64,000 nucleotides of DNA from Rhizobium leucaenae USDA 9039. GTDB taxonomy: Bacteria > Pseudomonadota > Alphaproteobacteria > Rhizobiales > Rhizobiaceae. Under the pieces are notes generated by a model that was given only the letters and a program-made list of their open reading frames with translations, did not search any database and had not been told where the DNA came from. A program made the translations under genes and the position numbers. Shown piece after piece: positions 17,310 through 26,005 of the stretch. Location: the NCBI RefSeq assembly GCF_000426285.1, contig NZ_AUFB01000005.1, forward strand, positions 248,001 to 312,000, read 5' to 3'. Position 1 is the stretch's first letter; every line of letters starts with the position of its first letter.

Positions 17310-18095
17310 TCAGCGATAACCGGCTTCGCCGGCCTGGTGGAGTCTAGGGCCACGCTCGACGATCGGCTCCAGCGCCTTTTCGACCGGGACATTCGGCGCA
17401 TCATGAATGCTCGTCTGCGTTCCCAGCGGATTGTGCGCCCACTTGACGGCGTTGATCAGCACCTTCTGCACGGTCTCATTGTGGTAGGTCGGATAGGTCT
17501 CGTGGCCGGGTCGGAAATAGAAGATATTGCCCGCGCCGCGCCGCCAGGTCATGCCCGAGCGGAAAACTTCGCCGCCCTGGAACCAGGAAATGAAAACCGT
17601 TTCCAGCGGCTCGGGAACGGAGAACTGCTCGCCGTACATCTCCTCGTTTTCGAGCTCGAAATGCTCGCCAAGGCCGGCGGCGATCGGGTGGCGGGGATTG
17701 ATGACCCAAAGGCGCTCACGTTCGCCCGCTTCGCGCCATTTCAACGCACAGGGCGTGCCCATCAGCCGCTTGAAGATTTTCGAGAAATGGCCGGAATGCA
17801 GCACGAGGAGGCCCATGCCTTCCCAGACGCGCTTGGCGACACGCTCGACGATTTCGTCCTTCACGGCGCCGTGGTCCTTATGACCCCACCAGACGAGGAC
17901 ATCCGTGTCGTTCAGCCGTGCCTCGCTCAGGCCATGCTCCGGCGCCTGCAGCGTCGCAGTTGTCGCTTCTATGCCGGCATCGGCATTCAGCGCCTTGGCG
18001 ATCGTCGTGTGCATACCCTCCGGGTAGATTTCGGCGACGACCCTATTGGTTTGCTCATGAATATTCTCCCCCCAAACGACAGTGCGAATGGTCAT
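17310..18095 (-). CDS. thuA: ThuA domain protein (trehalose/disaccharide utilization)
   Basis: The 261-residue protein matches the ThuA-like glutamine-amidotransferase fold family: [10 protein letters not shown] at the start, [12 protein letters not shown] and [18 protein letters not shown] centrally, and [15 protein letters not shown] near the end. ThuA proteins help catabolise trehalose-like disaccharides via 3-keto intermediates. ATG 18095 follows a GAGGAG site. Two palindromic operators lie upstream, implying LacI-family control. Other ThuA paralogs exist in rhizobia, so the exact sugar is uncertain. Confidence 0.85.
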   Translation of the reverse strand: MTIRTVVWGENIHEQTNRVVAEIYPEGMHTTIAKALNADAGIEATTATLQAPEHGLSEARLNDTDVLVWWGHKDHGAVKDEIVERVAKRVWEGMGLLVLHSGHFSKIFKRLMGTPCALKWREAGERERLWVINPRHPIAAGLGEHFELENEEMYGEQFSVPEPLETVFISWFQGGEVFRSGMTWRRGAGNIFYFRPGHETYPTYHNETVQKVLINAVKWAHNPLGTQTSIHDAPNVPVEKALEPIVERGPRLHQAGEAGYR

Positions 18096-18139
18096 TTCGG
18101 TGCTCCTCTGAAACACAATTATTGAATGGCTAGCCGATC

Positions 18140-18151
18140 CAAAGCGCTTTG
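18140..18151. promoter_or_regulatory. LacI-type operator upstream of thuA
   Basis: CAAAGCGCTTTG is a perfect 12-base palindrome with the central CG step usual for LacI-family operators. It lies 45 bases upstream of the thuA start. Confidence 0.6.
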
Positions 18152-18236
18152 AGAAAATAGCCGCCCAACTCTCCTTTCGGCCTCCTGCAGAAGACATAGC
18201 CGCTCACCAGGGATTTGACAAAGGCAAAATCGCCGC

Positions 18237-18256
18237 GACCGAAAACGTTTTCGGTC
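18237..18256. promoter_or_regulatory. Second palindromic operator upstream of thuA
   Basis: A perfect 20-base palindrome whose core is CGAAAACGTTTTCG. Its spacing to the site at 18140 is about 100 bases, which would allow looping. The core resembles LacI-family sites. It is also just 40 bases from the end of the SMR gene. Confidence 0.6.
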
Positions 18257-18295
18257 ACATAATATAAACCGTGATGTCAGGGGCGTGACGTCGCT

Positions 18296-18637
18296 CTAAT
18301 GCGACACTGATTTCGAAAAAAGGTTGACCACCAGTACGCCGGCGATGATCAGCCCGAGGCCGATAACGGCCGCCAAATCGAGTTTCTGGCGAAAAAACAC
18401 CAAGCCGACGGCCGAGATCAGCACGATACCCAGCGCGCTCCAGATTGCATAGGCGATGCCGACCGGAATGACACGCAGCGTTAGCGACAGGAAATAGAAG
18501 GCGGCGACATAACACAGTACGAGCACGATCGAGGGACCGAGGCGGGTAAACTGCTGCGACATCTGCAATGCCGTCGTGCCGATGACCTCTAGGACAATCG
18601 CCACCAGCAGCATCGCATAGACAGATGCATTCGCCAT
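18296..18637 (-). CDS. Small multidrug resistance (SMR) family transporter, EmrE-like
   Basis: The 113-residue protein has four hydrophobic helices, the essential membrane glutamate in IVLEVIGTTALQMS (about E17), and the EmrE-type PVGIAYAIWSALGIVLI. SMR dimers exchange protons for cationic drugs or guanidinium. The TetR gene just upstream on the same strand probably regulates it, with a mosaic repeat between them. Confidence 0.92.
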   Translation of the reverse strand: MANASVYAMLLVAIVLEVIGTTALQMSQQFTRLGPSIVLVLCYVAAFYFLSLTLRVIPVGIAYAIWSALGIVLISAVGLVFFRQKLDLAAVIGLGLIIAGVLVVNLFSKSVSH

Positions 18638-18654
18638 TACGCTCTTCCTTGATT

Positions 18655-18760
18655 TCTAGAACCGTTCAGCGATTCACAGAATAACTCAACGGTTCTATCT
18701 CTTTGTTTTTACGCATTCGGTACGGAAAACCGCTTCGCACTTTTCCTGGAAGTGCTCTAA
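18655..18760 (-). repeat. RIME-like mosaic element, copy 2 (inverted)
   Basis: A 106-base unit matching the reverse complement of 12907-13012, from TCTAGAACCGTTCAGCG to TTTTCCTGGAAGTGCTCTA. It sits between the TetR and SMR genes. Its right edge overlaps the stop codon of the TetR gene, so the repeat supplies the TAG. Confidence 0.8.
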
Positions 18761-19320
18761 AGCTGTGTGAGTTCGATCAGCCGGTCGACGAGCTTCTCTC
18801 GGGCGCGCTCATCCATGTCATGGCTACCGAGCAGGTCGGCGAGCCAGATCCCGTCGGTCGCCAAACGCACGATCGCGGCATCGGCCGAAGAGTCCGTACC
18901 GACATATTCTTCGCTGCGCTCGCGCACCCAATCGCGCCAGCGTTGCCGCAGCTGCGGTTCGCTGAGCAGCACCATCGTCACCTGCGCCCAATCCCGGGTC
19001 TCCTGCGGCTGATCACGAAGCGCGAGGCAGGCACGGAGATAGCCGCGCGTGAAACGCCCGTGCGGCACAGGATCGGCACGCATCGCCTCCTCGATCGCCT
19101 CATCTAGGCGCTCGAGGAGGCTGTCGAAGAGTGCCTCCAAAAGCGTATTCTTGTTGGGAAAATGGTGTAGCAGTCCGCCTTTGCTGACCCCGGAAGCACC
19201 AGAAACGGCATCCAGCGTCACCGCCGTCATCCCCTTCTCCGAAGCCAGCCGTGCCGCCACCTCCAGCAACTGCTGGCGGACGAGCAAAGGCTGCTTCTTT
19301 CTGTGGTGCGCGTCAGACAT
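18757..19320 (-). CDS. TetR family repressor, probably of the SMR pump
   Basis: The 187-residue protein has an N-terminal TetR HTH (residues about 12-60, MTAVTLDAVSGASGVSKGG then LLHHFPNKNTLLEALFDSL). Its variable C-terminal ligand domain contains WAQVTMVLLSEPQLRQRW. ATG 19320 gives the family-typical basic start (MSDAHHRKKQ). It lies upstream of, and co-oriented with, the SMR transporter, the usual layout for a self-regulated efflux unit. The longer frame to 19386 is judged untranslated. Confidence 0.87.
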   Translation of the reverse strand: MSDAHHRKKQPLLVRQQLLEVAARLASEKGMTAVTLDAVSGASGVSKGGLLHHFPNKNTLLEALFDSLLERLDEAIEEAMRADPVPHGRFTRGYLRACLALRDQPQETRDWAQVTMVLLSEPQLRQRWRDWVRERSEEYVGTDSSADAAIVRLATDGIWLADLLGSHDMDERAREKLVDRLIELTQL

Positions 19321-19398
19321 GCCGATATAACATACCAAATAGACGGTTTCGTCAATGACAAGTTTAGGGCTATCCGCCGCCGGCAATTGTCTTGGCTG

Positions 19399-20499
19399 TC
19401 AGTGCGCTCCCTCGATCGCGGAATGATGGGCCACATCGTTCTGGTCGAAGATCGTCAGCTTGGCACTGTTGACGGCAAAGGCGATCGGCGCCCCGGTGGC
19501 GATAGTGGTCATGCCCGGATCGGTCCCGATGATTTTCGAGCCGTCCTTCAGCCTGACATGGACGAGCGAACGGTCGCCCAATCTCTCCACCGTTTCGACA
19601 GTGCCGGCAATGTCGCCCTTCCCCGCCGTCGTGACCACCAGATATTCGGGCCGGATGCCGAGCGTCAGTTCAGACCGGGTGACGCCATTTAGCGGAACGG
19701 ACGTCTTGATGACGGATCCATCCGGCAAGGTCGCCGTCGCAAAGCCGCCGATCTCCCCGACATCGGCTACATTGACGAAGTTCATGCCCGGAGAGCCGAC
19801 GAACTGGGCAACATAGCGCGTTGCCGGACGCGTATAGATCTCCACCGGCGTGGCTACCTGTTCGATCTTCTTGTTGTTCAGCAATACGATCCGGTCGGCG
19901 AGCGTCATTGCCTCCACCTGGTCGTGGGTGACGAAGACCATCGTCGCGCCCAGTCGTTCATGCAATTGCGCGAGTTCGACACGCGTGCGGGTACGCAGGC
20001 CGGCATCGAGGTTGGACAGCGGCTCATCGAACAGGAAGACCTCGGGCTCGCGCACGATAGCGCGGCCGATGGCGACACGCTGGCGCTGGCCACCGGAAAG
20101 CTCGGACGGCTTGCGATCGAGAAGATGCGGCATTTCCAATATCTTGGCCGCTACATCGATGCGCTTGGCGATCTCGGCCTTCGGCGTCTTGATGTTCCTG
20201 AGGCCGAACGACATGTTGTCGCGGACCGTCATATGCGGATAAAGCGCATAGGACTGAAACACCATCGATACGCCGCGCTCCCCAGGCGGAAGCTGGTCGA
20301 CGCGCTTGCCCCCGATCCAGATCTCGCCGCTCGTGATCGATTCCAGCCCGGCGATCATCCGTAGCAAGGTGGACTTGCCGCAACCGGAGCCGCCCAGGAA
20401 CACGACAAACTCTCCGCGCTCAATCGTCAGGTCGATGTCGTTCAGAACCTGCACTGCACCGAAATGCTTGGTGAGGGATTTGATGTTGATACCTGCCAC
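19399..20499 (-). CDS. Carbohydrate ABC transporter ATP-binding protein (UgpC/MsmK-like)
   Basis: The 366-residue ATPase has Walker A GGSGCGKST, the signature LSGGQRQRVAIGRAI, Walker B EVFLFDEPLSNLDA and the H-loop VFVTHDQVEA. A C-terminal MalK-type regulatory domain (TOBE/OB) starts near residue 240. It powers the importer formed by the two permeases immediately upstream on the minus strand and the binding protein at 22414. It is the last gene of the cluster. Confidence 0.93.
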   Translation of the reverse strand: MAGINIKSLTKHFGAVQVLNDIDLTIERGEFVVFLGGSGCGKSTLLRMIAGLESITSGEIWIGGKRVDQLPPGERGVSMVFQSYALYPHMTVRDNMSFGLRNIKTPKAEIAKRIDVAAKILEMPHLLDRKPSELSGGQRQRVAIGRAIVREPEVFLFDEPLSNLDAGLRTRTRVELAQLHERLGATMVFVTHDQVEAMTLADRIVLLNNKKIEQVATPVEIYTRPATRYVAQFVGSPGMNFVNVADVGEIGGFATATLPDGSVIKTSVPLNGVTRSELTLGIRPEYLVVTTAGKGDIAGTVETVERLGDRSLVHVRLKDGSKIIGTDPGMTTIATGAPIAFAVNSAKLTIFDQNDVAHHSAIEGAH

Positions 20500-20552
20500 T
20501 TTTTCCTCCTCCAGGAGAATTGAACCTTGTCAGACCTGCCTTTTCCCTCGGT

Positions 20553-21437
20553 CTATTTGACAGCACCAACGGCTACGCCACGCGTCAACGTGCGTTGGAA
20601 AATCAGGAAGAAGATCACCGTCGGCGTGACGCCGAGCAGCGACGCCGCTGCAATCGCGGTCGGATCCTGCGTATTGGCGCCCGACAACACGCCCATGGCG
20701 ACGGAGACCGTTTGATTGTTGTTGGAGACCAGGAACACCAAAGGGATCAGAAACTCGTTCCAGGTCCAGATGAAGAAGAAGGTTGCGAGCACGGCAAGCG
20801 TCGGCCGCAGCACCGGCACGATCACCTTCCAAAGGATTTGCCAACGGCTCGCATTGTCGAGCTGCGCCGCCTCGATGATCTCACGGGGGAACGTCGTCAG
20901 CACCGATGACAGAAGATAGGTGCCGAACGCGGTGTGCAAGACGCCGAAGATCAGGATTACGGCGAACATCGAGTCGAACAGACCGACTTGCTTCGCCATG
21001 TAGTAGAGCGGGTACACCAAAGCCTCCTGCGGGGCCATGATGGAAATCAGCAAGATCACCAGCAATGCCTTTCCACCCCGCACGCGGCCAATGCCGATGG
21101 CATAGGCATTGAGCAGGCTGAGGACCACGGCCAAGATGGCCGTGCATCCGCTGACGAGAATGCTGTTGATGAGCTTGCGGGTGAAATCGACAGTCGTCCA
21201 GAAGTTCTTGAGCGCCGTCAGGTCGAAACTATGCGGCAATGCAAGCGGACCGTTGGCCGCATAATCCGCCGGCGTCTTGATGGCATTCAAAGCCGCCAGC
21301 AGGAATGGAAAGAGCGTGGCGGCAAGAAGGACGAGTAGGATAGCCAGGACGATCCAGCGGGCAAAGCCCTTCTTCTGGCCATGGTGCACATGCATGTCCG
21401 ATGTAACTTCGGTCGAAAGCGAAACCGTGGTCGTCAT
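20553..21437 (-). CDS. Carbohydrate ABC transporter permease (MalG type)
   Basis: The 294-residue protein has six predicted membrane helices and the inner-membrane coupling loop EIIEAAQLDNASRWQILWKV, which contacts the ATPase. Its N-terminus carries a cytoplasmic leader (HHGQKKGFARW) before the first helix. It overlaps or abuts the upstream permease (gap of one base), so they are co-translated. Confidence 0.92.
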   Translation of the reverse strand: MTTTVSLSTEVTSDMHVHHGQKKGFARWIVLAILLVLLAATLFPFLLAALNAIKTPADYAANGPLALPHSFDLTALKNFWTTVDFTRKLINSILVSGCTAILAVVLSLLNAYAIGIGRVRGGKALLVILLISIMAPQEALVYPLYYMAKQVGLFDSMFAVILIFGVLHTAFGTYLLSSVLTTFPREIIEAAQLDNASRWQILWKVIVPVLRPTLAVLATFFFIWTWNEFLIPLVFLVSNNNQTVSVAMGVLSGANTQDPTAIAAASLLGVTPTVIFFLIFQRTLTRGVAVGAVK

Positions 21438-21438
21438 G

Positions 21439-22341
21439 TCAGCGCCCTCCCTCTTGCTTCGACTGCATGCGTAGGAAAACGATGCCGAGCACGATCGTCA
21501 TCACGGTCTGCAAGGTCGCAATCGCCGCTGCGTAACCGACGCGGTTTGTCGTGAAGAAATGATAGTAGGATAGATAGGACGGCACCGTGGTCGCATTGTC
21601 GGGGCCACCCGACGTCAGAACGTAGATCGGCGCGAAGACCTTGAGTGCCGCGATCAGCGTCGTAAGGGCGACGACAAAAATCTCGGGCATGAGCATGGGG
21701 ATTGTGATGTAGCGGAAACGTCCGAACCAGCTCGCATTGTCGAGTTCGGCAGCCTCATAGAGCGAAGGATCGACGCGCGCCAATCCGGACATGAACACGA
21801 CAAGGCAATAGCCGACCTGTACCCAGACGATAACGGCTGAAACGGCCCAGAGCGCAAAGCTTGCGTCCCCCAGCCAGTTCTTCGCCAGGAAATCGAGGCC
21901 AATCCCTTTCAGCACCGCATTGATGATGCCGACCGGGTTGAGGATCCAGGCCCAAAGAACGCCGGCGGCCGTCAACGGCAAAATCTGTGGCAGATAGAAG
22001 CCGGCGCGAAAGAAACTCGACCACGTTTCGCTGAACTGCGCGCTGATATAGTCGAACAAAACCGCCGCCAGAACCAGCCCAAGCAGAATGGGCACGATCG
22101 TCATCGAAATGATGAACAGAACCGTGTGCTGGATCGAACTCCAGAACACCGTATCGGCGAGCAGCCTTTGGTAGTTCTCAAGTCCGACATAGCGCGGTGC
22201 AATGTTTCCGCCTTTCCAGGTGGTAAAGCTGATCACGAAGTTGGCGATCAACGGAACGAGCACCACCAGGGTAAATCCCAGCATGCCTGGGATTATATAA
22301 AGATAGTACCCTGCTCTCCCGGCGTTCTGGGACTTGTCCAT
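21439..22341 (-). CDS. Carbohydrate ABC transporter permease (MalF type)
   Basis: The 300-residue protein has about six membrane helices and the EAA loop YEAAELDNASWFGRFRYI. The first helix YLYIIPGMLGFTLVVLVPLI and the motif FTTWKGG are typical of CUT1 sugar importers. ATG 22341 follows GGAGGAA. It pairs with the MalG-type permease downstream. Confidence 0.92.
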   Translation of the reverse strand: MDKSQNAGRAGYYLYIIPGMLGFTLVVLVPLIANFVISFTTWKGGNIAPRYVGLENYQRLLADTVFWSSIQHTVLFIISMTIVPILLGLVLAAVLFDYISAQFSETWSSFFRAGFYLPQILPLTAAGVLWAWILNPVGIINAVLKGIGLDFLAKNWLGDASFALWAVSAVIVWVQVGYCLVVFMSGLARVDPSLYEAAELDNASWFGRFRYITIPMLMPEIFVVALTTLIAALKVFAPIYVLTSGGPDNATTVPSYLSYYHFFTTNRVGYAAAIATLQTVMTIVLGIVFLRMQSKQEGGR

Positions 22342-22413
22342 CGAGTTCCTCCAGTCCGATACGGCGAGGCGGCATTGAAGCCGTCCCGCCGCCATGAATT
22401 GTTGCCGATGGTT

Positions 22414-23682
22414 TTATTGAGCCGCCTGCACATCGTCATAGGCCTTCTTCAGGCGCGCGACGAATTGGTCGGGCGTCGTCGAGCCGTTCACCAGACCGGT
22501 GGTCGCCTGGATGAGAAGCTCGTAGTAGCCCGGTACCGGCCAGTCCGGATAGAGGCCAAGACCGCCCTTGCCGGAAATCTGGCTGAAGAGCTCGACATTG
22601 CGCTTGCCGACCTCGTCGGTGATCACGGCCGGATCAGCGGCGATGGCGACGCCGCCGAGATTGGCGTCCAGATTCTGGTTCTCCTTGCCTAGCACCAGAT
22701 CGATGAATTCGTAGGCGAGATCCTTGTTCTTGGAGCTCTTCGGCACCATGAACAGGTTGCCGGTCGAACCGGTGCTGTATTTCGGTGTCGGGAAGACGAA
22801 CTGACTCCACTTGAAGTTCTTGATATTGGTCGCGAAATTGCCATTGTTCCAGGTACCGCTGACAAACATTGGCGATTTGCCGGAGGAGAACAGGTTGTCG
22901 GCACCGCCCGTGCCCTTGAGGCCGGTCGAATCCTTGGAGATATAGCCCTTGCTCACCCAGTCGACGATCTTCTGTGCGGCGAACAGGAAGGGTTTGGTGT
23001 CGAGCGGTGCCTTGAGGCCCTGATAGTTCTTGACCCAAGTGTCGTCGGCTTGCGTCAGGGCCAGCGTATAAAGCAGGTGCTGCGCGTTGGAATCCACCGT
23101 GCCATAGGCAAGCGGCGTAATGCCCTTCTTCTTGAAGGTGTCGAGAGCGGCTTCGAATTCCTCCAGCGTGGTCGGCACTTTCACGCCGTTGGCCTGGAAC
23201 ATATCGATATTATAGAAGACCGAGACGAACTCGGCATAGGTCGGAACACCGATCATCGGGCCTGAACCGTAAATGCCGTTGGCATCATATTTGCTGAGCT
23301 GGGTGTTGGTTTCGTTGAGGATCTTGTCCCAGCCGCGCGACTTGAATTGGTCGTCAAGTGGCGTCAGCAGGCCTTGAGACGCGACGAGACCGGCCGTGGC
23401 ATTGCCCTTGTTGTATTCGAGAAGGTCCGGAGCCTGATCCGAATTGAGGATAAGACTGCCTGCCTTCTGCAATTGCTCGAAGGTCTTCTGTTCGAAATTG
23501 ATGGTGATATCCGGATGCTTGGCCTTGAGCGTTTCAAGAGCCTTGGTCCAGGCCTTGGCCTGAGGCGTGTCCGGCAACTCGAACCACCAGACGTTAAATG
23601 TCTTGCTCTGGGCTTGCGCCACACCGGCAGCCAACAGGAGCGACATGCCGGCCGAGATCGCCAGCTTCGAAAACATGTTCAT
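22414..23682 (-). CDS. Extracellular sugar-binding protein of the CUT1 ABC importer
   Basis: The 422-residue protein has a Sec signal peptide (cleavage after VAQAQ, about residue 22). It then has the solute-binding family 1 layout: VWWFELPDTPQAKAW, ILNSDQAPDLLEYNKGNATAG, PTYAEFVSVFYNIDMF and MFVSGTWNNGNFATNIK. ATG 23682 follows GGAGGAG. The ligand is probably an oligosaccharide or sugar alcohol. The promoter should lie in the 248-base gap upstream. Confidence 0.92.
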   Translation of the reverse strand: MNMFSKLAISAGMSLLLAAGVAQAQSKTFNVWWFELPDTPQAKAWTKALETLKAKHPDITINFEQKTFEQLQKAGSLILNSDQAPDLLEYNKGNATAGLVASQGLLTPLDDQFKSRGWDKILNETNTQLSKYDANGIYGSGPMIGVPTYAEFVSVFYNIDMFQANGVKVPTTLEEFEAALDTFKKKGITPLAYGTVDSNAQHLLYTLALTQADDTWVKNYQGLKAPLDTKPFLFAAQKIVDWVSKGYISKDSTGLKGTGGADNLFSSGKSPMFVSGTWNNGNFATNIKNFKWSQFVFPTPKYSTGSTGNLFMVPKSSKNKDLAYEFIDLVLGKENQNLDANLGGVAIAADPAVITDEVGKRNVELFSQISGKGGLGLYPDWPVPGYYELLIQATTGLVNGSTTPDQFVARLKKAYDDVQAAQ

Positions 23683-23843
23683 ATATTCTCCTCCACTTTG
23701 CGAACCGTGACGGTACCCGCCCGACGGCATGGCTCGCGATGCCGATCGGCGTTTTCCTTTTGGCTTTATGTCTGTCCGCCACCTGAGCCCGGCAAACAGT
23801 CCTTCGACCTCGCAACGCTCCTCCGTTTCGACGCCCGGGCTAG

Positions 23844-23920
23844 GCTGGAGCGTTATAGAGAGCCGCTCCAGCTTCCCGAATTAGCGCACGACTCCTCCCC
23901 TAAATCGATCCGGATTTAGG
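23844..23920 (-). terminator. Two hairpins downstream of the isomerase gene
   Basis: CCTAAATC (23899-23906) pairs with GATTTAGG (23913-23920) just past the isomerase stop. GCTGGAGCG (23844-23852) pairs with CGCTCCAGC (23864-23872). Without T-runs they are weak terminators. They may attenuate or stabilise the mRNA between the catabolic genes and the transporter genes. Confidence 0.4.
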
Positions 23921-23930
23921 CGACTGCGCG

Positions 23931-24824
23931 CTATTCGACGAATTCGCCGCCGCGACTCTTCTTGAGATAGTTCAGGCCATGGATCTGGCCAGTCATTTCC
24001 AGCTCATTGCGATAGACCGGGTCATGCCAGCCTTCGATGTCGATCGAACCGGACCAGCCGGCGAGACGCAATTCGGAGATGATATCAGTCCAATTGCTGT
24101 CGCCAAAACCCGGCGTCCGCATGAAGACGAACTTCTCTTTGCCGAAAATGCCGTGTTCCCTGATGACGTCCCAGCGGATGGTCGCATCCTTGCCATGGAC
24201 GTGGAAAATCTTTTTCGCCCATTTGCGGATCTGCGGCAGCGGCTCGATCAGATAGACCATCTGGTGGCATGGCTCCCATTCCAGGCCGAGATTGTCGTCC
24301 GGGGTCTCGTTGAACATCAGCTCCCAGGCATCGGGGTTATGCGCGATGTTCCAGTCACCGGTCGCCCAATTGCCATCCATGGCGCAATTCTCGAAAGCGA
24401 TCTTGACACCCCGGTCGGCGGCGCGCTTGGCAAGCTCGCTCCACACCTGTTTGTAGCGAGGCAAGCTGTCGGTCAGCGGCTTGTTACGGATGCGGCCGGT
24501 GAAGCCCGCGACGCAGGTCGCACCGAAATGATGAGCGTTGTCGATACAATCCCTCCAGCCCTGCAGCGTCTGCTGGTCGAGATCGGTGCCTTCGAGCGGA
24601 TTGCCGAACATGCCAAGGGTCGAGATCGTGATATCGCGGTCGCCGATGGCATCAAGGCAGCGCTTGCCGAGTTCCGCCAGATTCTGGCCATTGGTCGTCT
24701 GCCAGAAGAAGGGCTCGAAGCTCTCGAAGCCAAGATCGGCGATCTTGGCAATGCCTGCGGCGGCATCTTCGTTGGTCGCCCTGATCATCGTGCCGATACG
24801 GATGGCCTTTGCCGGATTTGTCAT
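23931..24824 (-). CDS. Sugar phosphate isomerase/epimerase family TIM barrel
   Basis: The 297-residue protein matches the xylose-isomerase-like AP endonuclease 2 family. Likely metal-binding residues lie in KIAFENCAM, GLEWEPCHQM, FHVHGKDA and SIDIEGWHD. It probably isomerises or epimerises a keto-sugar. It follows the Gfo/Idh/MocA gene by 13 bases on the same strand, a common catabolic pair. Confidence 0.87.
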   Translation of the reverse strand: MTNPAKAIRIGTMIRATNEDAAAGIAKIADLGFESFEPFFWQTTNGQNLAELGKRCLDAIGDRDITISTLGMFGNPLEGTDLDQQTLQGWRDCIDNAHHFGATCVAGFTGRIRNKPLTDSLPRYKQVWSELAKRAADRGVKIAFENCAMDGNWATGDWNIAHNPDAWELMFNETPDDNLGLEWEPCHQMVYLIEPLPQIRKWAKKIFHVHGKDATIRWDVIREHGIFGKEKFVFMRTPGFGDSNWTDIISELRLAGWSGSIDIEGWHDPVYRNELEMTGQIHGLNYLKKSRGGEFVE

Positions 24825-24837
24825 GATCTCACTGTCC

Positions 24838-25872
24838 TTATGCTGAAATGTCGATACGTCGGCCCGATTTGGCGCTTTCGATCGCGCCGAGGACCATGGC
24901 GAGGCTGTGGATGTTGTCGCGGCTTTCGGTTTCCGGCCGCTTGCCTGTCTTCACCGCCTCGATGAACGACGCGATGACGCTGGCATGCCCATGCGTCTCC
25001 TCATCATGCTCGGGACCCGGAACTTCGATCGGAGTGAAGCCGTGCAGCAGGCCGGGCTCATGGCCGGCAACGGAAGCTTCGAAATGCTCTTCGCCGTCCC
25101 AGGTGAGCATGCCCTTGCTGCCGGTGAGCCGCCATTGGCTCTCCCAGCTCGTGCGCTTGCCTTCGGCACACCAGGAGCCACGATAGCTGAAGACGACGTC
25201 GTCGGAAAATTCGAACAATGCGTGCGCCGATGCGCCGTGCTTGTACCAGGAGCCCGCGGGATTTTTCTCCACACAATAGACGGCAAGCGGCGTCTTACCG
25301 GCAACGAAACGGGCGGCATCGAACGTATGAATCGCCATGTCGAGGAGAAGCACGTTGTCCATCTCCTCACGGAAACCGCCGAAATGCGGGGCCAGGAAGA
25401 AATCGCAATGGATGCCGGTGAGCTCGCCGATCGCCCCCTCCTCGACGAAACGGCGCATGCGGCGCACGCCGGAGATGAAGCGGCGGTTCTGGATGATGGC
25501 ATGAACCTTGCCGGTTTCGGCCGCGAAGTCGATAAGAGCGGCACCCTCGGCGAGCGAGGTTGCCATCGGCTTTTCGCTCAGGACATGGCAGCCAGCCTTC
25601 AGCGCGGTCGATACGACGCCGAAACGGGCAGCCGGAATGACAACGTCGAACACCAGATCAGCCTTTGTCGCGGCAATGACCTCGGCCAGATCCGAGCCGA
25701 TGACGGCATTTTCGAGAGAGAACTCTTTCGCAAGGCTTTCAGCGGTGGCTCGATTGAGATCGACCAAGCCGACGATTTGAATGGATCCGGCAAGCGCCGG
25801 CGTCGAGGCGATGGCCCTGAGCCAGCCCTTGGACATAGCTCCGCACCCGCACAGAATGGCGTTAAATTTCAC
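24838..25872 (-). CDS. Gfo/Idh/MocA family dehydrogenase with GTG start
   Basis: The 344-residue protein starts with the NAD(P) motif LCGCGAMSKGWLRAI and has the SEKPMATSLAEGAAL motif (catalytic lysine about residue 95). FLAPHFGGFREEMDNVLLLDMAIHTFDAARF is spread over its substrate domain. I chose GTG at 25872 because it follows a perfect GGAGGAAATC ribosome site; the longer ATG frame (25911) would run close to the operator. It is the first gene of the minus-strand cluster and faces the LacI-type regulator. Confidence 0.88.
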   Translation of the reverse strand: MKFNAILCGCGAMSKGWLRAIASTPALAGSIQIVGLVDLNRATAESLAKEFSLENAVIGSDLAEVIAATKADLVFDVVIPAARFGVVSTALKAGCHVLSEKPMATSLAEGAALIDFAAETGKVHAIIQNRRFISGVRRMRRFVEEGAIGELTGIHCDFFLAPHFGGFREEMDNVLLLDMAIHTFDAARFVAGKTPLAVYCVEKNPAGSWYKHGASAHALFEFSDDVVFSYRGSWCAEGKRTSWESQWRLTGSKGMLTWDGEEHFEASVAGHEPGLLHGFTPIEVPGPEHDEETHGHASVIASFIEAVKTGKRPETESRDNIHSLAMVLGAIESAKSGRRIDISA

Positions 25873-25918
25873 GATTTCCTCCAGCGAACGGCGCCAAACT
25901 CCTCGTGACACCCGTCCC

Positions 25919-25930
25919 GTAAACGTTTAC
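25919..25930. promoter_or_regulatory. LacI-family operator between divergent genes
   Basis: GTAAACGTTTAC is a perfect 12-base palindrome with the central CG typical of LacI-family sites. It lies 47 bases upstream of the dehydrogenase start and about 75 bases upstream of the LacI-type regulator, so it can control both directions. Confidence 0.75.
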
Positions 25931-26005
25931 GATCCTAGGCGAAAAGAATTTACTGTGTCAATAGAGGGAGACCGGAAATTGCCGCAGGAAGGAAAATCGC
26001 AGTCT

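Noticed and set aside
19399..23682. thuEFGK transporter assignment
   Set aside because: The importer is a generic CUT1 system separated from thuA by an SMR/TetR unit and paired with a different LacI regulator; nothing in the sequence proves trehalose.
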